A stretch of 10,012 nucleotides of DNA from Frankia sp. (GTDB taxonomy: Bacteria; Actinomycetota; Actinomycetes; Frankiales; Frankiaceae): contig JADGHD010000137.1 of the NCBI GenBank assembly GCA_019689615.1, forward strand, positions 1 to 10,012. Reading direction: 5' to 3'. The notes under the pieces were generated by a model that was not told the DNA's origin, searched no databases, and saw only the letters and a list, made by a program, of their open reading frames with translations. This document shows, piece after piece, positions 1-6,845 of the stretch (position 1 is the stretch's first letter; each line of letters opens with the position of its first letter). The translations under genes and the position numbers were made by a program.

Positions 1-102
1 CCCGCCCCGGGCGGGCGGGCCCCCCCGCGGCGGGGGGGGGGGCGCCCGGGGCCGGCGCGCCGGCGCGGGCCGACCAAACCAGGCACGGCGGACGGGCCGG
101 CA
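1..102. other. Extremely GC-rich non-coding end with homopolymer runs and a 14-base palindrome
   Basis: No gene is supported here. The stretch holds a run of seven C (20-26), a run of eleven G (32-42) and a perfect 14-base palindrome, GCCGGCGCGCCGGC, at 51-64. It lies downstream of the regulator gene on the minus strand, beyond its hairpin. Homopolymers this long are prone to sequencing and assembly error, so the exact base count at 20-42 should not be trusted without read support. Nothing else was recognised. Confidence 0.6.
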
Positions 103-140
103 CCGCGGGCGGGGCGGGCAGCCGGGCACCCCGCCCGCGG
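103..140 (-). terminator. Strong GC stem-loop downstream of the XRE/TPR regulator, probable terminator
   Basis: A perfect 12-base inverted repeat, CCGCGGGCGGGG at 103-114 and CCCCGCCCGCGG at 129-140, encloses a 14-base loop. It begins 15 bases after the stop codon of the minus-strand regulator at 156. The minus strand after the hairpin has no clear run of T, only a weak GGTTTGG about 24 bases further on. It is therefore either a U-less actinobacterial-type terminator or a 3'-end stabilising structure. The position and the perfect stem are seen; the terminator function is inferred. Confidence 0.6.
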
Positions 141-155
141 CTGGCGATGGCTCGC

Positions 156-1505
156 TCAGGCCAGCTCGGCGAGCTGCTGGTCGAGGCTGCGGGCGGTCGG
201 CGAGGAGCCGTGCCGGCGCAGCCGGCGGCGGACCTCGTCGGCGCGGCGGGCGTTGCGCTTCGAGCGGGTCATCGACAGCAGCGGCAGCGCCTCGGTGGTC
301 AGGTCGCAGCCGTGGTCCAGGTTGCCCATGTCGAGCTGGACCGCCGCCCGGTGCAGCAGGTAGGTGGCCCGGTCACGGGTGCGCTCGCGCGGGTGCAGCC
401 GCAGCCCGGACGCCAGCCACCGGTCGGCCGAGTTCAGGTGGCCCAGGTCGATGTAGCAGCAGCCGACCTGGGCGTGGAACTCGGCCTCGTCGAAGCCGAC
501 GGCCCAGGCCGGGTCGTTCGGCTGGGCGTCGGCGAACGCCGCCTCGGCCACGCCGAGCTCCCGGGCGCAGGAGACCTGGTCGCCGAGCGCCGCGTGCGCC
601 CGCGCCTTGCGCATGTGCAGCATCGCGCCGACCCGGCCGGTGCTCCCCTCGGCGGTGACCACGGCCGCCTCGGCCAGCTCCAGCGCCTCCCCTGGCCGGG
701 AGAAGTCGATGCACTGCAGCGCCATGTCCTTGAGCACGTTCGCGCCCAGCAGCCGGTCGCCGCCGACGTGCGCGGCGTGCAGCGCGGTGACCCAGTACCG
801 CTGGGCAGCCGTCTGGTAGCCGGCGTCGAACGACACCCAGCCGGCGAACCGGGCGAGCTCGGCGGCGACCCGGTGCAGCTGCCGGCCGATCCGCTCGGAG
901 TAGCGGCCACGGGCGAGCAGCTCGGTCACCACGCCGAGCTCCGCGTCGACCAGGCGGCGCACGCTCTCGCCACCGAGCCGCTCGTCCATCACCCGCAGCC
1001 CCGGGATGTTGTGCGCGATCCGGTGCACGATCTGCTCGTCGACCAGGCCGCCCTCGATCGCGCCGACCAGCTGGGCCGGCTCCAGGGTCAGCCACTCCCT
1101 GGCCAGCGCGGCGACGCCGGAGCCGCTGATGGTCAGGAAGCCGCGCCGGTCGGTCAGGGCGTCCTGGACCACGTCGGTGAGCGCGGTGATGCTGCCGGAC
1201 TCGGTCCACGGGTAGTCGGTGCGGACGTTGTCGCCGGTCGGCAGCCAGGTCGGCCAGGGGTGGGACTCCAGTCGCTCCGTGGGCACACCGAGCTCGGTGG
1301 CGAGCGCGAGCTGGGAGACCCGGTCCGGGACCACGCCCCGGTGTTCCCAGCGCCAGACCTTCTGGCGCTCCGCGGCCATGTTCGCCACGCCGAGGTCACG
1401 GGCCCGCTTGGCGACCACCCGGGCGAGCTTCTGGTACGACCAGCCCCTCTGGGCGCGAACGAAGGCGAGGGGGTGTGCGCAGGCTTGGGCGTTGTCCGTC
1501 GGCAT
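156..1505 (-). CDS. XRE-like helix-turn-helix regulator with TPR-type C-terminal domain
   Basis: A 449-residue cytoplasmic protein. Residues 8-75 (HPLAFVRAQRGWSYQKLARV, then VWRWEHRGVVPD) form a degenerate XRE-like DNA-binding region. The combination of a WSYQ helix with WRWEHRGV is typical of a large actinobacterial regulator family abundant in Frankia and Streptomyces. Residues from about 200 to 430 are Ala/Leu-rich helical pairs resembling TPR repeats (for example around HMRKARAHAALGD and the C-C-Y-I-D-L-G-H-L segment near 349-357), a likely ligand or partner domain. The start chosen is the ATG at 1505, with AGGAG (minus strand) 8 bases upstream. An in-frame GTG at 1586, preceded by GGAGG four bases before it, would add 27 residues. 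The longer form lacks family-like sequence, so I prefer the shorter. No target is visible. It is separated from the ABC operon by 464 bases, so co-regulation is unproven. Confidence 0.85.
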   Translation of the reverse strand: MPTDNAQACAHPLAFVRAQRGWSYQKLARVVAKRARDLGVANMAAERQKVWRWEHRGVVPDRVSQLALATELGVPTERLESHPWPTWLPTGDNVRTDYPWTESGSITALTDVVQDALTDRRGFLTISGSGVAALAREWLTLEPAQLVGAIEGGLVDEQIVHRIAHNIPGLRVMDERLGGESVRRLVDAELGVVTELLARGRYSERIGRQLHRVAAELARFAGWVSFDAGYQTAAQRYWVTALHAAHVGGDRLLGANVLKDMALQCIDFSRPGEALELAEAAVVTAEGSTGRVGAMLHMRKARAHAALGDQVSCARELGVAEAAFADAQPNDPAWAVGFDEAEFHAQVGCCYIDLGHLNSADRWLASGLRLHPRERTRDRATYLLHRAAVQLDMGNLDHGCDLTTEALPLLSMTRSKRNARRADEVRRRLRRHGSSPTARSLDQQLAELA

Positions 1506-1668
1506 TGACGATCTCCTGGAAGCTCGCGGAAACGGATGTCCGGGGCGACCAGCCGCGGGTGACCCCGGTGGAGCGTCGTCGGCCACCTGTCCTCCCGTAG
1601 CGCGGCGGTCGACCTGCTCGGTCGCCGCCTGTCACCTCATGGACGTTTCGTAGGCGCGTGGCAACGCT

Positions 1669-1680
1669 ATGTCGCGACAT
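1669..1680. promoter_or_regulatory. Perfect 12-base palindrome, candidate operator upstream of the regulator
   Basis: ATGTCGCGACAT reads the same on both strands. It lies 164 bases upstream of the regulator start at 1505. It overlaps the left arm of a wider inverted pair, ACGCTA (1664-1669) and TAGCGT (1692-1697). A symmetric site in a non-coding region ahead of an HTH gene suggests a dimer-binding site, possibly for autoregulation. Function is inferred only. Confidence 0.3.
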
Positions 1681-1848
1681 CTGGGTACCGGTAGCGTCGA
1701 ACGCCGTGCGATGCGTGCGATCAGCACGCTGACTGCACATCCCTGGCCGCGTCCGCACCCGCACGGCGGACACGCGTGCGCCTGCTGGCATCCAGGCCCC
1801 GCCCAGCGGATCGGCGCTGAGCAGGGGAAACGTCGACGAGGCCGGCCG

Positions 1849-1868
1849 GGCGGCGAGCCGGCGCCGCC
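1849..1868 (-). terminator. Hairpin downstream of the ABC operon, possible terminator
   Basis: Seven-base arms GGCGGCG (1849-1855) and CGCCGCC (1862-1868) with a six-base loop, about 100 bases after the ATPase stop codon on the minus strand. The minus strand past it reads a GC stretch and then GTTTCCCC, so there is no adequate U-tract. In DNA this GC-rich, such stems arise by chance, so this is only a weak candidate. Confidence 0.25.
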
Positions 1869-1969
1869 GCGCCGGACCCCCGTGCAATTGCAGCCGCGAT
1901 TGCTCCGGGCACTAGGCCCTCAATTTCGAGTGACCTTCCACATGCCCCCACGTGTGGGCTACCGGCGCG

Positions 1970-3160
1970 TCAGGTGGCGAGGCGGGTGCCGTCGGCGGCG
2001 AAGAACGTCAGGGCGCTGGCCGGGGCGGCCAGCACGACGGGAGCGCCGGAGTCGGCGGCGCCGTCGGCCGGGACCCGCACCGCGAACGCGCCGGCCGGCG
2101 TGCGCACGTAGACCACCCGCTCGGCGCCGAGCCGCTCGGCGACGACGACGGCGCCCGGCAGCCGCAGCGAGCCGTCCGCCGGGGCCGCGGCCGCCGGGGC
2201 GGCGGGCGCCGGGGCGTCGGCCCGCGCGGCGCTGGCGGCGTCGGCCGGCGTCAGGGTCAGCTCCTCCGGGCGGGCGCCGACGGCGGCCGCGCCGGCGGGC
2301 GCGCGGACCGCGAACCCTGGGCAGCGCAGGGTCCCGTCCGCCCAGGTGCCGTCGGCGACGTTCATCGGCGGGCTGCCGACGAACGTGGCGACGAACCGGG
2401 TGGCCGGGCGGTCGTAGATCTCGTCCGGCGTACCGAGCTGCTCCAGCCGGCCGGCGTTGAGCACGGCGACCCGGTCGCCGACCGCCATCGCCTCGGCCTG
2501 GTCGTGGGTGACGAACAACGCGGTCGAGCCGAGCCGGCGCAGCAGCGCGACGATCTCCACCCGCAGCTCGACCCGCAGCTTCGCGTCCAGCCCCGACATC
2601 GGCTCGTCGAGCAGCACCACCCGGGCGCGCCTGGCCAGCGCCCGGCCGATCGCCACCCGCTGGCGCTGGCCGCCGGACATCTGCGCCGGCCGGCGGCGGG
2701 CGAGCGCGCCGATGCCGAGCATGTCCAGCGTCTCCTGGGCCCGGGCGACCGCCTCGGCCCGGCGCATCCCGCGGCCGTAGCGCAGCGCCAGGGTGAGGTT
2801 CTCCAGCGCGGTCAGGTGCGGGTACAGCGCGAAGTGCTGGAAGACCATGGCGACGTCGCGCTGGTGCGGGGGGATGTCCGCCTGGTCGACGCCGGCGAAC
2901 AGCAGCCGGCCGGCACTGGGCTGCTCCAGGCCGGCACAGATCCGCAGCAGCGTGGACTTGCCTGAGCCGGACGGCCCGAGCAGGGCGACGATCTCCCCGG
3001 CCGCCACGGACATGCTCACGTCGACGAGCGCGCGGACCGAGCCGAAGTCCCGGCACAGGCCGACCATCTCGATCGGGATCCCGGACGTCCCGGCACCGCC
3101 GCCAGCAGCGGCGGCGGCGCCCTGGCCCGTGGCCCGCGACGAGGCCAGCTCGGCGGTCAT
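1970..3160 (-). CDS. ABC transporter ATP-binding protein, MalK/UgpC-like (CUT1)
   Basis: A 396-residue ATPase that would power the importer encoded upstream. Seen in order: Walker A GPSGSGKST (62-70), Q-loop Gln 108 in MVFQHFALYPHL, signature MSGGQRQRVAIGRALARRAR (161-180), Walker B VVLLDE (181-186), D-loop SGLDAK, H-loop His 219 in LFVTHDQAEAMAVGD. The C-terminal part (about 255-396) corresponds to the MalK-type regulatory/TOBE region, with an Ala/Pro-rich insertion at about 307-329. The signature begins with Met instead of the usual Leu, a tolerated change. The ATG at 3160 overlaps the TGA of the binding protein (ATGA) and has no good Shine-Dalgarno, so translational coupling is likely. The first 28 residues are low-complexity Ala/Gly; a GTG or ATG further in could be the true start. 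Substrate unknown. Confidence 0.92.
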   Translation of the reverse strand: MTAELASSRATGQGAAAAAGGGAGTSGIPIEMVGLCRDFGSVRALVDVSMSVAAGEIVALLGPSGSGKSTLLRICAGLEQPSAGRLLFAGVDQADIPPHQRDVAMVFQHFALYPHLTALENLTLALRYGRGMRRAEAVARAQETLDMLGIGALARRRPAQMSGGQRQRVAIGRALARRARVVLLDEPMSGLDAKLRVELRVEIVALLRRLGSTALFVTHDQAEAMAVGDRVAVLNAGRLEQLGTPDEIYDRPATRFVATFVGSPPMNVADGTWADGTLRCPGFAVRAPAGAAAVGARPEELTLTPADAASAARADAPAPAAPAAAAPADGSLRLPGAVVVAERLGAERVVYVRTPAGAFAVRVPADGAADSGAPVVLAAPASALTFFAADGTRLAT

Positions 3161-4518
3161 GACGTGAGCCGGGTGATCTCGGTCTGCGCCTCGCGCAGCA
3201 GGGTCGCGGGGTCGCCGCCGGTCATCGCCCGCTCCACCTGCTCGGAGAGGTAGGTCGGCACCTCGCCGCCGCGGGCGCCCTGCCAGGCCGGCGCCGGCAC
3301 CAGGCTGTCCCCGATCTCCCTGAACTGCACCAGCTCCGGGAACTCCTGGTAGAACGGCGCGAGCTGGTCGGCGGCCGCGGTGTCGACCGGCAGGTAGCTG
3401 ACCGCCTCGGTGCTGGCCGCGACCACGTCCGGGGCGAGCAGCGAGACGACCAGCTCGACGGCCATCTCCCGCTGGCAGCGGTCGGTGGACAGCACGGTCA
3501 GCGCGTTGCCGCCGGCCGTCGGCCGCAGCGTGCCGCCCGGCAGCACCGGGAACGGCGCCACGCCGGCCCGGAACCCGTCGGCGCCCATGTCACGCAGCAC
3601 CCGCAGGCCCTGGGCGAGCGAGGCGACGGTGGCCCCGACCATCGCGGTCTGCTTCTGCAGGCCGAAGCGCAGCAGGCCCTGCTGGGACGGGGAGTCCGAC
3701 TGCGGGCCGTAGCTGCCGACCCTGGCCAGGAACTCCATCGCCTCGCGGGCGGCCGGCGTGTCGACGTTCGGCGAGCCGTCGGCGTTCTGGACCGGGCTGT
3801 CCTTCGAGTTGGCCAGCGAGCTCAGGTACCACTGGCCGAACTGCTCGCCGACCGGCAGGTCGATCGGCTGGATGTCCGGACTGGTCGCCTTGATCTTCTC
3901 GGCGGCGGCGAGCACCCCGTCGGTGGTGGCCAACGTGGCCGGGTCGACGCCGGCGGCCTCCAGGACGTCCAGGTTGTAGATCAGCACCGGGACCGAGACC
4001 TGCTGCGGGATGCCGATCTGCCGGCCGTCCACCTGGCCGAGCTTGACGAACCGCTGGTCGTAGGACGCCCGCAGCAGGCGCGGCGAGAACTCCTGGGCGC
4101 CGAGCTGGTTGGCGAACGTCGGCAGCAGGTCGAACCCGGCGACCGCGACGTCCGCCTGCCGGCCGGCGGCCCGGTCAGCGCTGAGCTGCTGGACCAGCTC
4201 GACGTAGTTGGTTGCGGAGCCGTTGATGGTCACGGTCAGGCCCGGGTGCTCGCGCTCCATGTAGTCCTTGCCCGATTTGGCCGCGTCGTTGAGCGCGGCG
4301 ACCGTGTACATCGTCAGCGACGTCACCTGCGCGGCGCACTCGGCGGACGCCTTCGCGCCGTCGACGTTGTCCACGCCGGCCGTGGCGTCGCGGGCGGTGG
4401 GCCGCAGGCTCTCCTCGATGCCGGGGGTGTCGTCACCGCCACCGCCGCAGGCCGCCGCGGTGACCGCGAGCGAGACCGCCGTGAGCAGGACCGGGAGTGG
4501 CCTTCGGGTGCGGATCAC
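3157..4518 (-). CDS. Extracellular solute-binding lipoprotein (family 1, sugar-type ABC importer)
   Basis: A 453-residue exported binding protein. The N-terminus has RTRR, a hydrophobic stretch (about 7-22) and a lipobox-like TAAAC with Cys 24 followed by a Gly tether, so lipid anchoring outside the membrane is expected. The mature part looks like a cluster-type family 1 binder: SLTMYTVAALNDAAKSGKDY, HPGLTVTINGS, the central IGIPQQVSVPVLIYNLDVL and the late GGNALTVLSTD segments. Besides Cys 24 it has only Cys 61 and Cys 348, which might form a disulfide. The start is GTG at 4518, with GGAAGGG seven bases before it; a nested hairpin lies just upstream of that ribosome site. Its stop overlaps the ATPase start by four bases. 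Sugar, glycerol phosphate or similar polyol substrates are possible; nothing in the sequence decides. Confidence 0.9.
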   Translation of the reverse strand: MIRTRRPLPVLLTAVSLAVTAAACGGGGDDTPGIEESLRPTARDATAGVDNVDGAKASAECAAQVTSLTMYTVAALNDAAKSGKDYMEREHPGLTVTINGSATNYVELVQQLSADRAAGRQADVAVAGFDLLPTFANQLGAQEFSPRLLRASYDQRFVKLGQVDGRQIGIPQQVSVPVLIYNLDVLEAAGVDPATLATTDGVLAAAEKIKATSPDIQPIDLPVGEQFGQWYLSSLANSKDSPVQNADGSPNVDTPAAREAMEFLARVGSYGPQSDSPSQQGLLRFGLQKQTAMVGATVASLAQGLRVLRDMGADGFRAGVAPFPVLPGGTLRPTAGGNALTVLSTDRCQREMAVELVVSLLAPDVVAASTEAVSYLPVDTAAADQLAPFYQEFPELVQFREIGDSLVPAPAWQGARGGEVPTYLSEQVERAMTGGDPATLLREAQTEITRLTS

Positions 4519-4729
4519 GTCGGTTCCCTTCCAGGTGTCTCGGCCCGCGGCGGCTGGGCCGCCGCCTCGCGCGGGCCGATGGGTGCTGTGTCGCCGGCCG
4601 CTGGGGGCTGGTGGTCCGGCTGGTCTGGGTGGTGGTGGGTGCGGTCCTGGTGATGGGTCGGTCCGGGGTGCTTCGTGCTCTGGGTGCTGGTTGGTCCGGG
4701 TGCCGTGGGGCCCCCGGCGGGCCGGCGGG
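4519..4729 (-). other. 211-base intra-operon spacer with almost no U in the transcript
   Basis: It lies between permease 2 and the binding protein. On the plus strand, 4580-4730 contains one A (4653) and about 34 T, so the minus-strand RNA has a single U in about 150 bases and is rich in C and A. All three reading frames are open across it, simply because stop codons need U. Near the permease stop, the plus strand has a tandem CCGGCGGG pair (4714-4729). Candidate roles are an unstructured linker, a Rho-loading region or a site setting different expression of binder and permeases; all are inference. Confidence 0.6.
4541..4578 (-). promoter_or_regulatory. Nested hairpin next to the binding-protein ribosome site
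   Basis: Outer arms CGGCCCGC (4541-4548) and GCGGGCCG (4571-4578) pair over 8 bases. Directly inside, GGCGGC (4549-4554) and GCCGCC (4558-4563) pair over 6 bases with a three-base loop, leaving a 7-base bulge on one side. On the transcript it ends 8 bases before the GGAAGGG ribosome site (4526-4532). It could stop 3'-to-5' decay of the permease mRNA, mark a processing site, or affect initiation of the binder. The structure is seen; the role is inferred from similar placements in maltose-type operons. Confidence 0.5.
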
Positions 4730-5566
4730 CTAGGCGCCGACTCCGGTGCCGGTGAGCCCGGCGGTGAGCCGGCGCTGCGCTATGAGGAAGACGACGAGGG
4801 TCGGCACGCTGATGATGAGCGCGCCCGCCGTCAGCACCGCGAAGTCCGGTATGCCCTGCGTTGGCGAGGTGAACAGGTTGACCAGGGCCAGCGGCGGAGT
4901 CGCGATGTCCGGCGAGCGGGCCACCAGCAGCGGCCACAGGTACTCGTTGAACGACAACAGGAAGCTGAACACCGAGACGGTCGCGATGGCCGGCATGGAC
5001 AGCGGCACGACGACCTTCCATAGCGTCCGCCACACGCTCAGGCCGTCCATCCTGGCCGCTTCCAGGATCGAGACCGGGATCGTCAGCATGTACTGGCGCA
5101 GCAGGAAGATCGCGGCTCCGCTCGTCATGAACGGCAGCACCAGCCCGACACGGGTGTCGGCGAAGCCGAGCGCCGAGATGGTGACGTAGTTCGGGATCGC
5201 GGTGACCTGCCCCGGGATCAGCAGCGTCGCCAGCACCAGCCCGAAGAGCAGGTTGCGTCCGCGGAACGGCAGCCAGGCGAACACATAGGCGGCGGGGACC
5301 GCGGTCACCAGCTGCAGCACCAGGATCGCCAGGCTGACGATGATCCCGGTCAGCAGCGCCCGGCCGAGCCGGCCGTCCTGCCAGGCCTCGGTGAACGCGT
5401 CGACGGTGATCTCGCTCGGCAGCGGGTTGGCGGTCAGCTGCAGCGCCGACTGCGATGGGCCGAACGCGGTCCGCACCATCCAGACGAACGGCAGCAGGGC
5501 CCAGAACACGCCCACCGCGAGCACGGCCACCCGCCCCGCCAGCGAAGCCACCCGGGCCGCCGTCAT
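4730..5566 (-). CDS. ABC sugar-type permease, MalG/UgpE-like
   Basis: A 278-residue inner-membrane permease, the usual length for the MalG family. Hydrophobic segments are visible near residues 12-32, 70-98, 106-128, 140-158, 192-213 and 243-263, giving about six helices. The EAA cytoplasmic loop that docks on the ATPase is clear at 169-190 (EAARMDGLSVWRTLWKVVVP). The C-terminal LTAGL motif is typical of MalG-like proteins. The ATG at 5566 overlaps the TGA of permease 1 (ATGA), so the two are translationally coupled and would form a heterodimeric pore. It ends with TAG at 4730, followed by the U-poor spacer before the binding-protein gene. Confident in family; substrate not determined. Confidence 0.93.
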   Translation of the reverse strand: MTAARVASLAGRVAVLAVGVFWALLPFVWMVRTAFGPSQSALQLTANPLPSEITVDAFTEAWQDGRLGRALLTGIIVSLAILVLQLVTAVPAAYVFAWLPFRGRNLLFGLVLATLLIPGQVTAIPNYVTISALGFADTRVGLVLPFMTSGAAIFLLRQYMLTIPVSILEAARMDGLSVWRTLWKVVVPLSMPAIATVSVFSFLLSFNEYLWPLLVARSPDIATPPLALVNLFTSPTQGIPDFAVLTAGALIISVPTLVVFLIAQRRLTAGLTGTGVGA

Positions 5567-6633
5567 GCCCGCACCTCCCCGCCGGCCGCCCCGGCCGAGC
5601 CGGTGGCCACGGCGGCGAGCTCCAGCCCGTCGCCGCCAATGCCGTCACCCATGGCCTCGGCCCGCGCCGCCCGCGCCCTGGCCCGCCGCCCGAGCGCCGC
5701 GCCCAGCAGGCCGATCAGGACCACCGCGAGGATCAGCAGCAGCGCGATCGCCGAGGCGTAGCCGATCCGGAACGAGCCGGTGAAGCCGACCTCGTAGATG
5801 TAGTAGACGATCGTCGAGCTGGAGCCGAACGGGCCGCCCTCGGTCAGCACGCTGACCGCCTCGAACGTCTGGATCGTGAAGATCGTGACGAAGACGGCGA
5901 GGAAGATCGTGGTCGGGGCCAGCAGCGGCAGTGTGATGTGCCGCAGCCGGGCGAAGCCGCGGATGCCGTCGATGTCGGCCGCCTCGTAGACCGAGGCCGG
6001 GATCGCGGTCAGCCCAGCCAGGTAGACCACGAACACGAAGCTGATCAGCCGCCACGCGCCGACCAGCGCGACCACGGGCAGTGCCGTCGACTCGTCCCCG
6101 AGCCAGTTGCGCGGCTCGGCGCCGAACCAGCCGAGCACGGTGTTCGCCAGCCCGTCCGGGCTCGGGTCGAACATGTAGGCGAACACGACGGAGATGGCCA
6201 CGATGTTCGCGCTCACCGGCAGGAAGAGCGCCAGCCGTAACGCGGCCCGCCCCCGGGTCACCCGGGAGGCGGCCAGCGCCAGCGTGAGCCCGATCAGCAC
6301 CGACGGGATCACCGTGATCAGGCAGTAGATCAGCGTGTTGCGGACGGCCTGGCCGAGGTCCGGGTCGTTGAACGCCTCACTCAGGTTGGCGGTGCCGACC
6401 CAGTCGAAGTCAGGGCTTGTCAGGTACTTGTTCGTGCCGGCAGTGAAGGCGGAGACGAACGCCGGGCCGAGCACGAACACCAGCAGGCCGGCCAGCGCGG
6501 GGAAGAGCAGCGTCCCCGCCCGCCAGCCGGCCGTGCCGCCAGCACCGGCCGCCGCCTGGCCGCGGCCCCGGCCGGCTCGGCCAGCACGTGCTGCCTGGTC
6601 GCCGCGGGTCCCCCCGCCCGCCCGTCTCGCCAC
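5563..6633 (-). CDS. ABC sugar-type permease, MalF/UgpA-like (start uncertain)
   Basis: The first gene of the importer operon, 356 residues from GTG 6633. Residues 1-40 are Arg/Gly/Ala-rich and presumably cytoplasmic. Hydrophobic segments follow near 41-62, 99-122, 132-153, 185-208, 240-256 and 291-314. The EAA loop is at 217-238 (YEAADIDGIRGFARLRHITL). A polar tail of about 40 residues ends the protein. The start is doubtful. GTG 6633 is the only in-frame choice near the first helix, but its nearest Shine-Dalgarno-like GAGAGG (minus strand, 6649-6654) is 15 bases away. The same GAGAGG is 5 bases from ATG 6643, which is in another frame. A one-base shift in the C-run at 6610-6615 would join the two. 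The frame also runs open upstream to 7179 but overlaps the divergent DUF349 gene, so I reject that extension. Confidence 0.88.
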   Translation of the reverse strand: MARRAGGGTRGDQAARAGRAGRGRGQAAAGAGGTAGWRAGTLLFPALAGLLVFVLGPAFVSAFTAGTNKYLTSPDFDWVGTANLSEAFNDPDLGQAVRNTLIYCLITVIPSVLIGLTLALAASRVTRGRAALRLALFLPVSANIVAISVVFAYMFDPSPDGLANTVLGWFGAEPRNWLGDESTALPVVALVGAWRLISFVFVVYLAGLTAIPASVYEAADIDGIRGFARLRHITLPLLAPTTIFLAVFVTIFTIQTFEAVSVLTEGGPFGSSSTIVYYIYEVGFTGSFRIGYASAIALLLILAVVLIGLLGAALGRRARARAARAEAMGDGIGGDGLELAAVATGSAGAAGGEVRA

Positions 6634-6845
6634 GCTTACGCATCTTGGCCTCTCGGGTCCCGCCTGCAAAGAAGCGAAGGCATACGCGGAATGAACAGCC
6701 TCGGACGGGCTAGTGAGCTGGCGAGGCCTCTGCGACCGCCCGCTTGCCGGGCTTCGGCACCAAACGAGACTTCCGCCAGGGATCCCACTCACGCGAGATG
6801 CCTGCAACAATGGCAGGCAACCTGGCTGTCGATCTTGGGATTGCG
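6634..6845. other. Divergent spacer between ABC operon and DUF349 gene
   Basis: These 212 bases must contain both 5' control regions. Visible elements are an inverted repeat at 6799-6819, a weak stem GCCCG/CGGGC (6738-6752) and an 8-base palindrome GAGGCCTC (6723-6730). The minus strand has a GTATGCC box near 6677-6684 but no matching -35. I cannot place a promoter confidently on either strand. Confidence 0.55.
6799..6819. promoter_or_regulatory. Inverted repeat TGCCTGC-N7-GCAGGCA in the divergent promoter region
   Basis: Perfect 7-base arms (6799-6805 and 6813-6819) flank seven bases. It lies 26 bases before the DUF349 start and about 165 bases upstream of the permease 1 start. Its size and symmetry suit a dimeric repressor, for example of the LacI or GntR type that often controls sugar importers, or a 5'-leader hairpin of the DUF349 mRNA. 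No such regulator gene is in the window. Confidence 0.3.

Larger units (their letters stand above)
1506..1969. other. 464-base spacer between the ABC operon and the regulator
   Basis: No convincing gene is present, and the open frames here lack ribosome sites. It holds the 3' end of the ABC operon transcript and the promoter region of the minus-strand regulator. Visible structures are a small stem CCCAC/GTGGG at 1947-1958, a 10-base palindrome TGCAATTGCA at 1883-1892, a hairpin at 1849-1868 and a 12-base palindrome at 1669-1680. The patch 1880-1935 is noticeably less GC-rich than its surroundings. I found no pair of -35 and -10 boxes good enough to call a promoter. Confidence 0.6.

Noticed and set aside
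147..1508. Long plus-strand open frame of 453 codons opposite the XRE/TPR gene
   Set aside because: It is the antisense shadow of a recognisable gene. Its translation is Gly/Arg/Val/Gln-rich without family motifs and it has no ribosome site.
1669..2965. Plus-strand frames of 263 and 337 codons over the spacer and ATPase gene
   Set aside because: Arg/Pro/Gly-rich shadows of the ATPase coding strand with no recognisable domain.
4515..5648. 377-codon minus-strand frame overlapping permease 2 and the spacer
   Set aside because: Within permease 2 it is an out-of-frame shadow. Beyond it, the frame is open because the RNA has almost no U. Only its coincident stop at the binder start is kept, as part of a finding.
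6677..6710. Minus-strand promoter for the ABC operon around GTATGCC
   Set aside because: No -35-like hexamer lies 16-19 bases upstream of the box.
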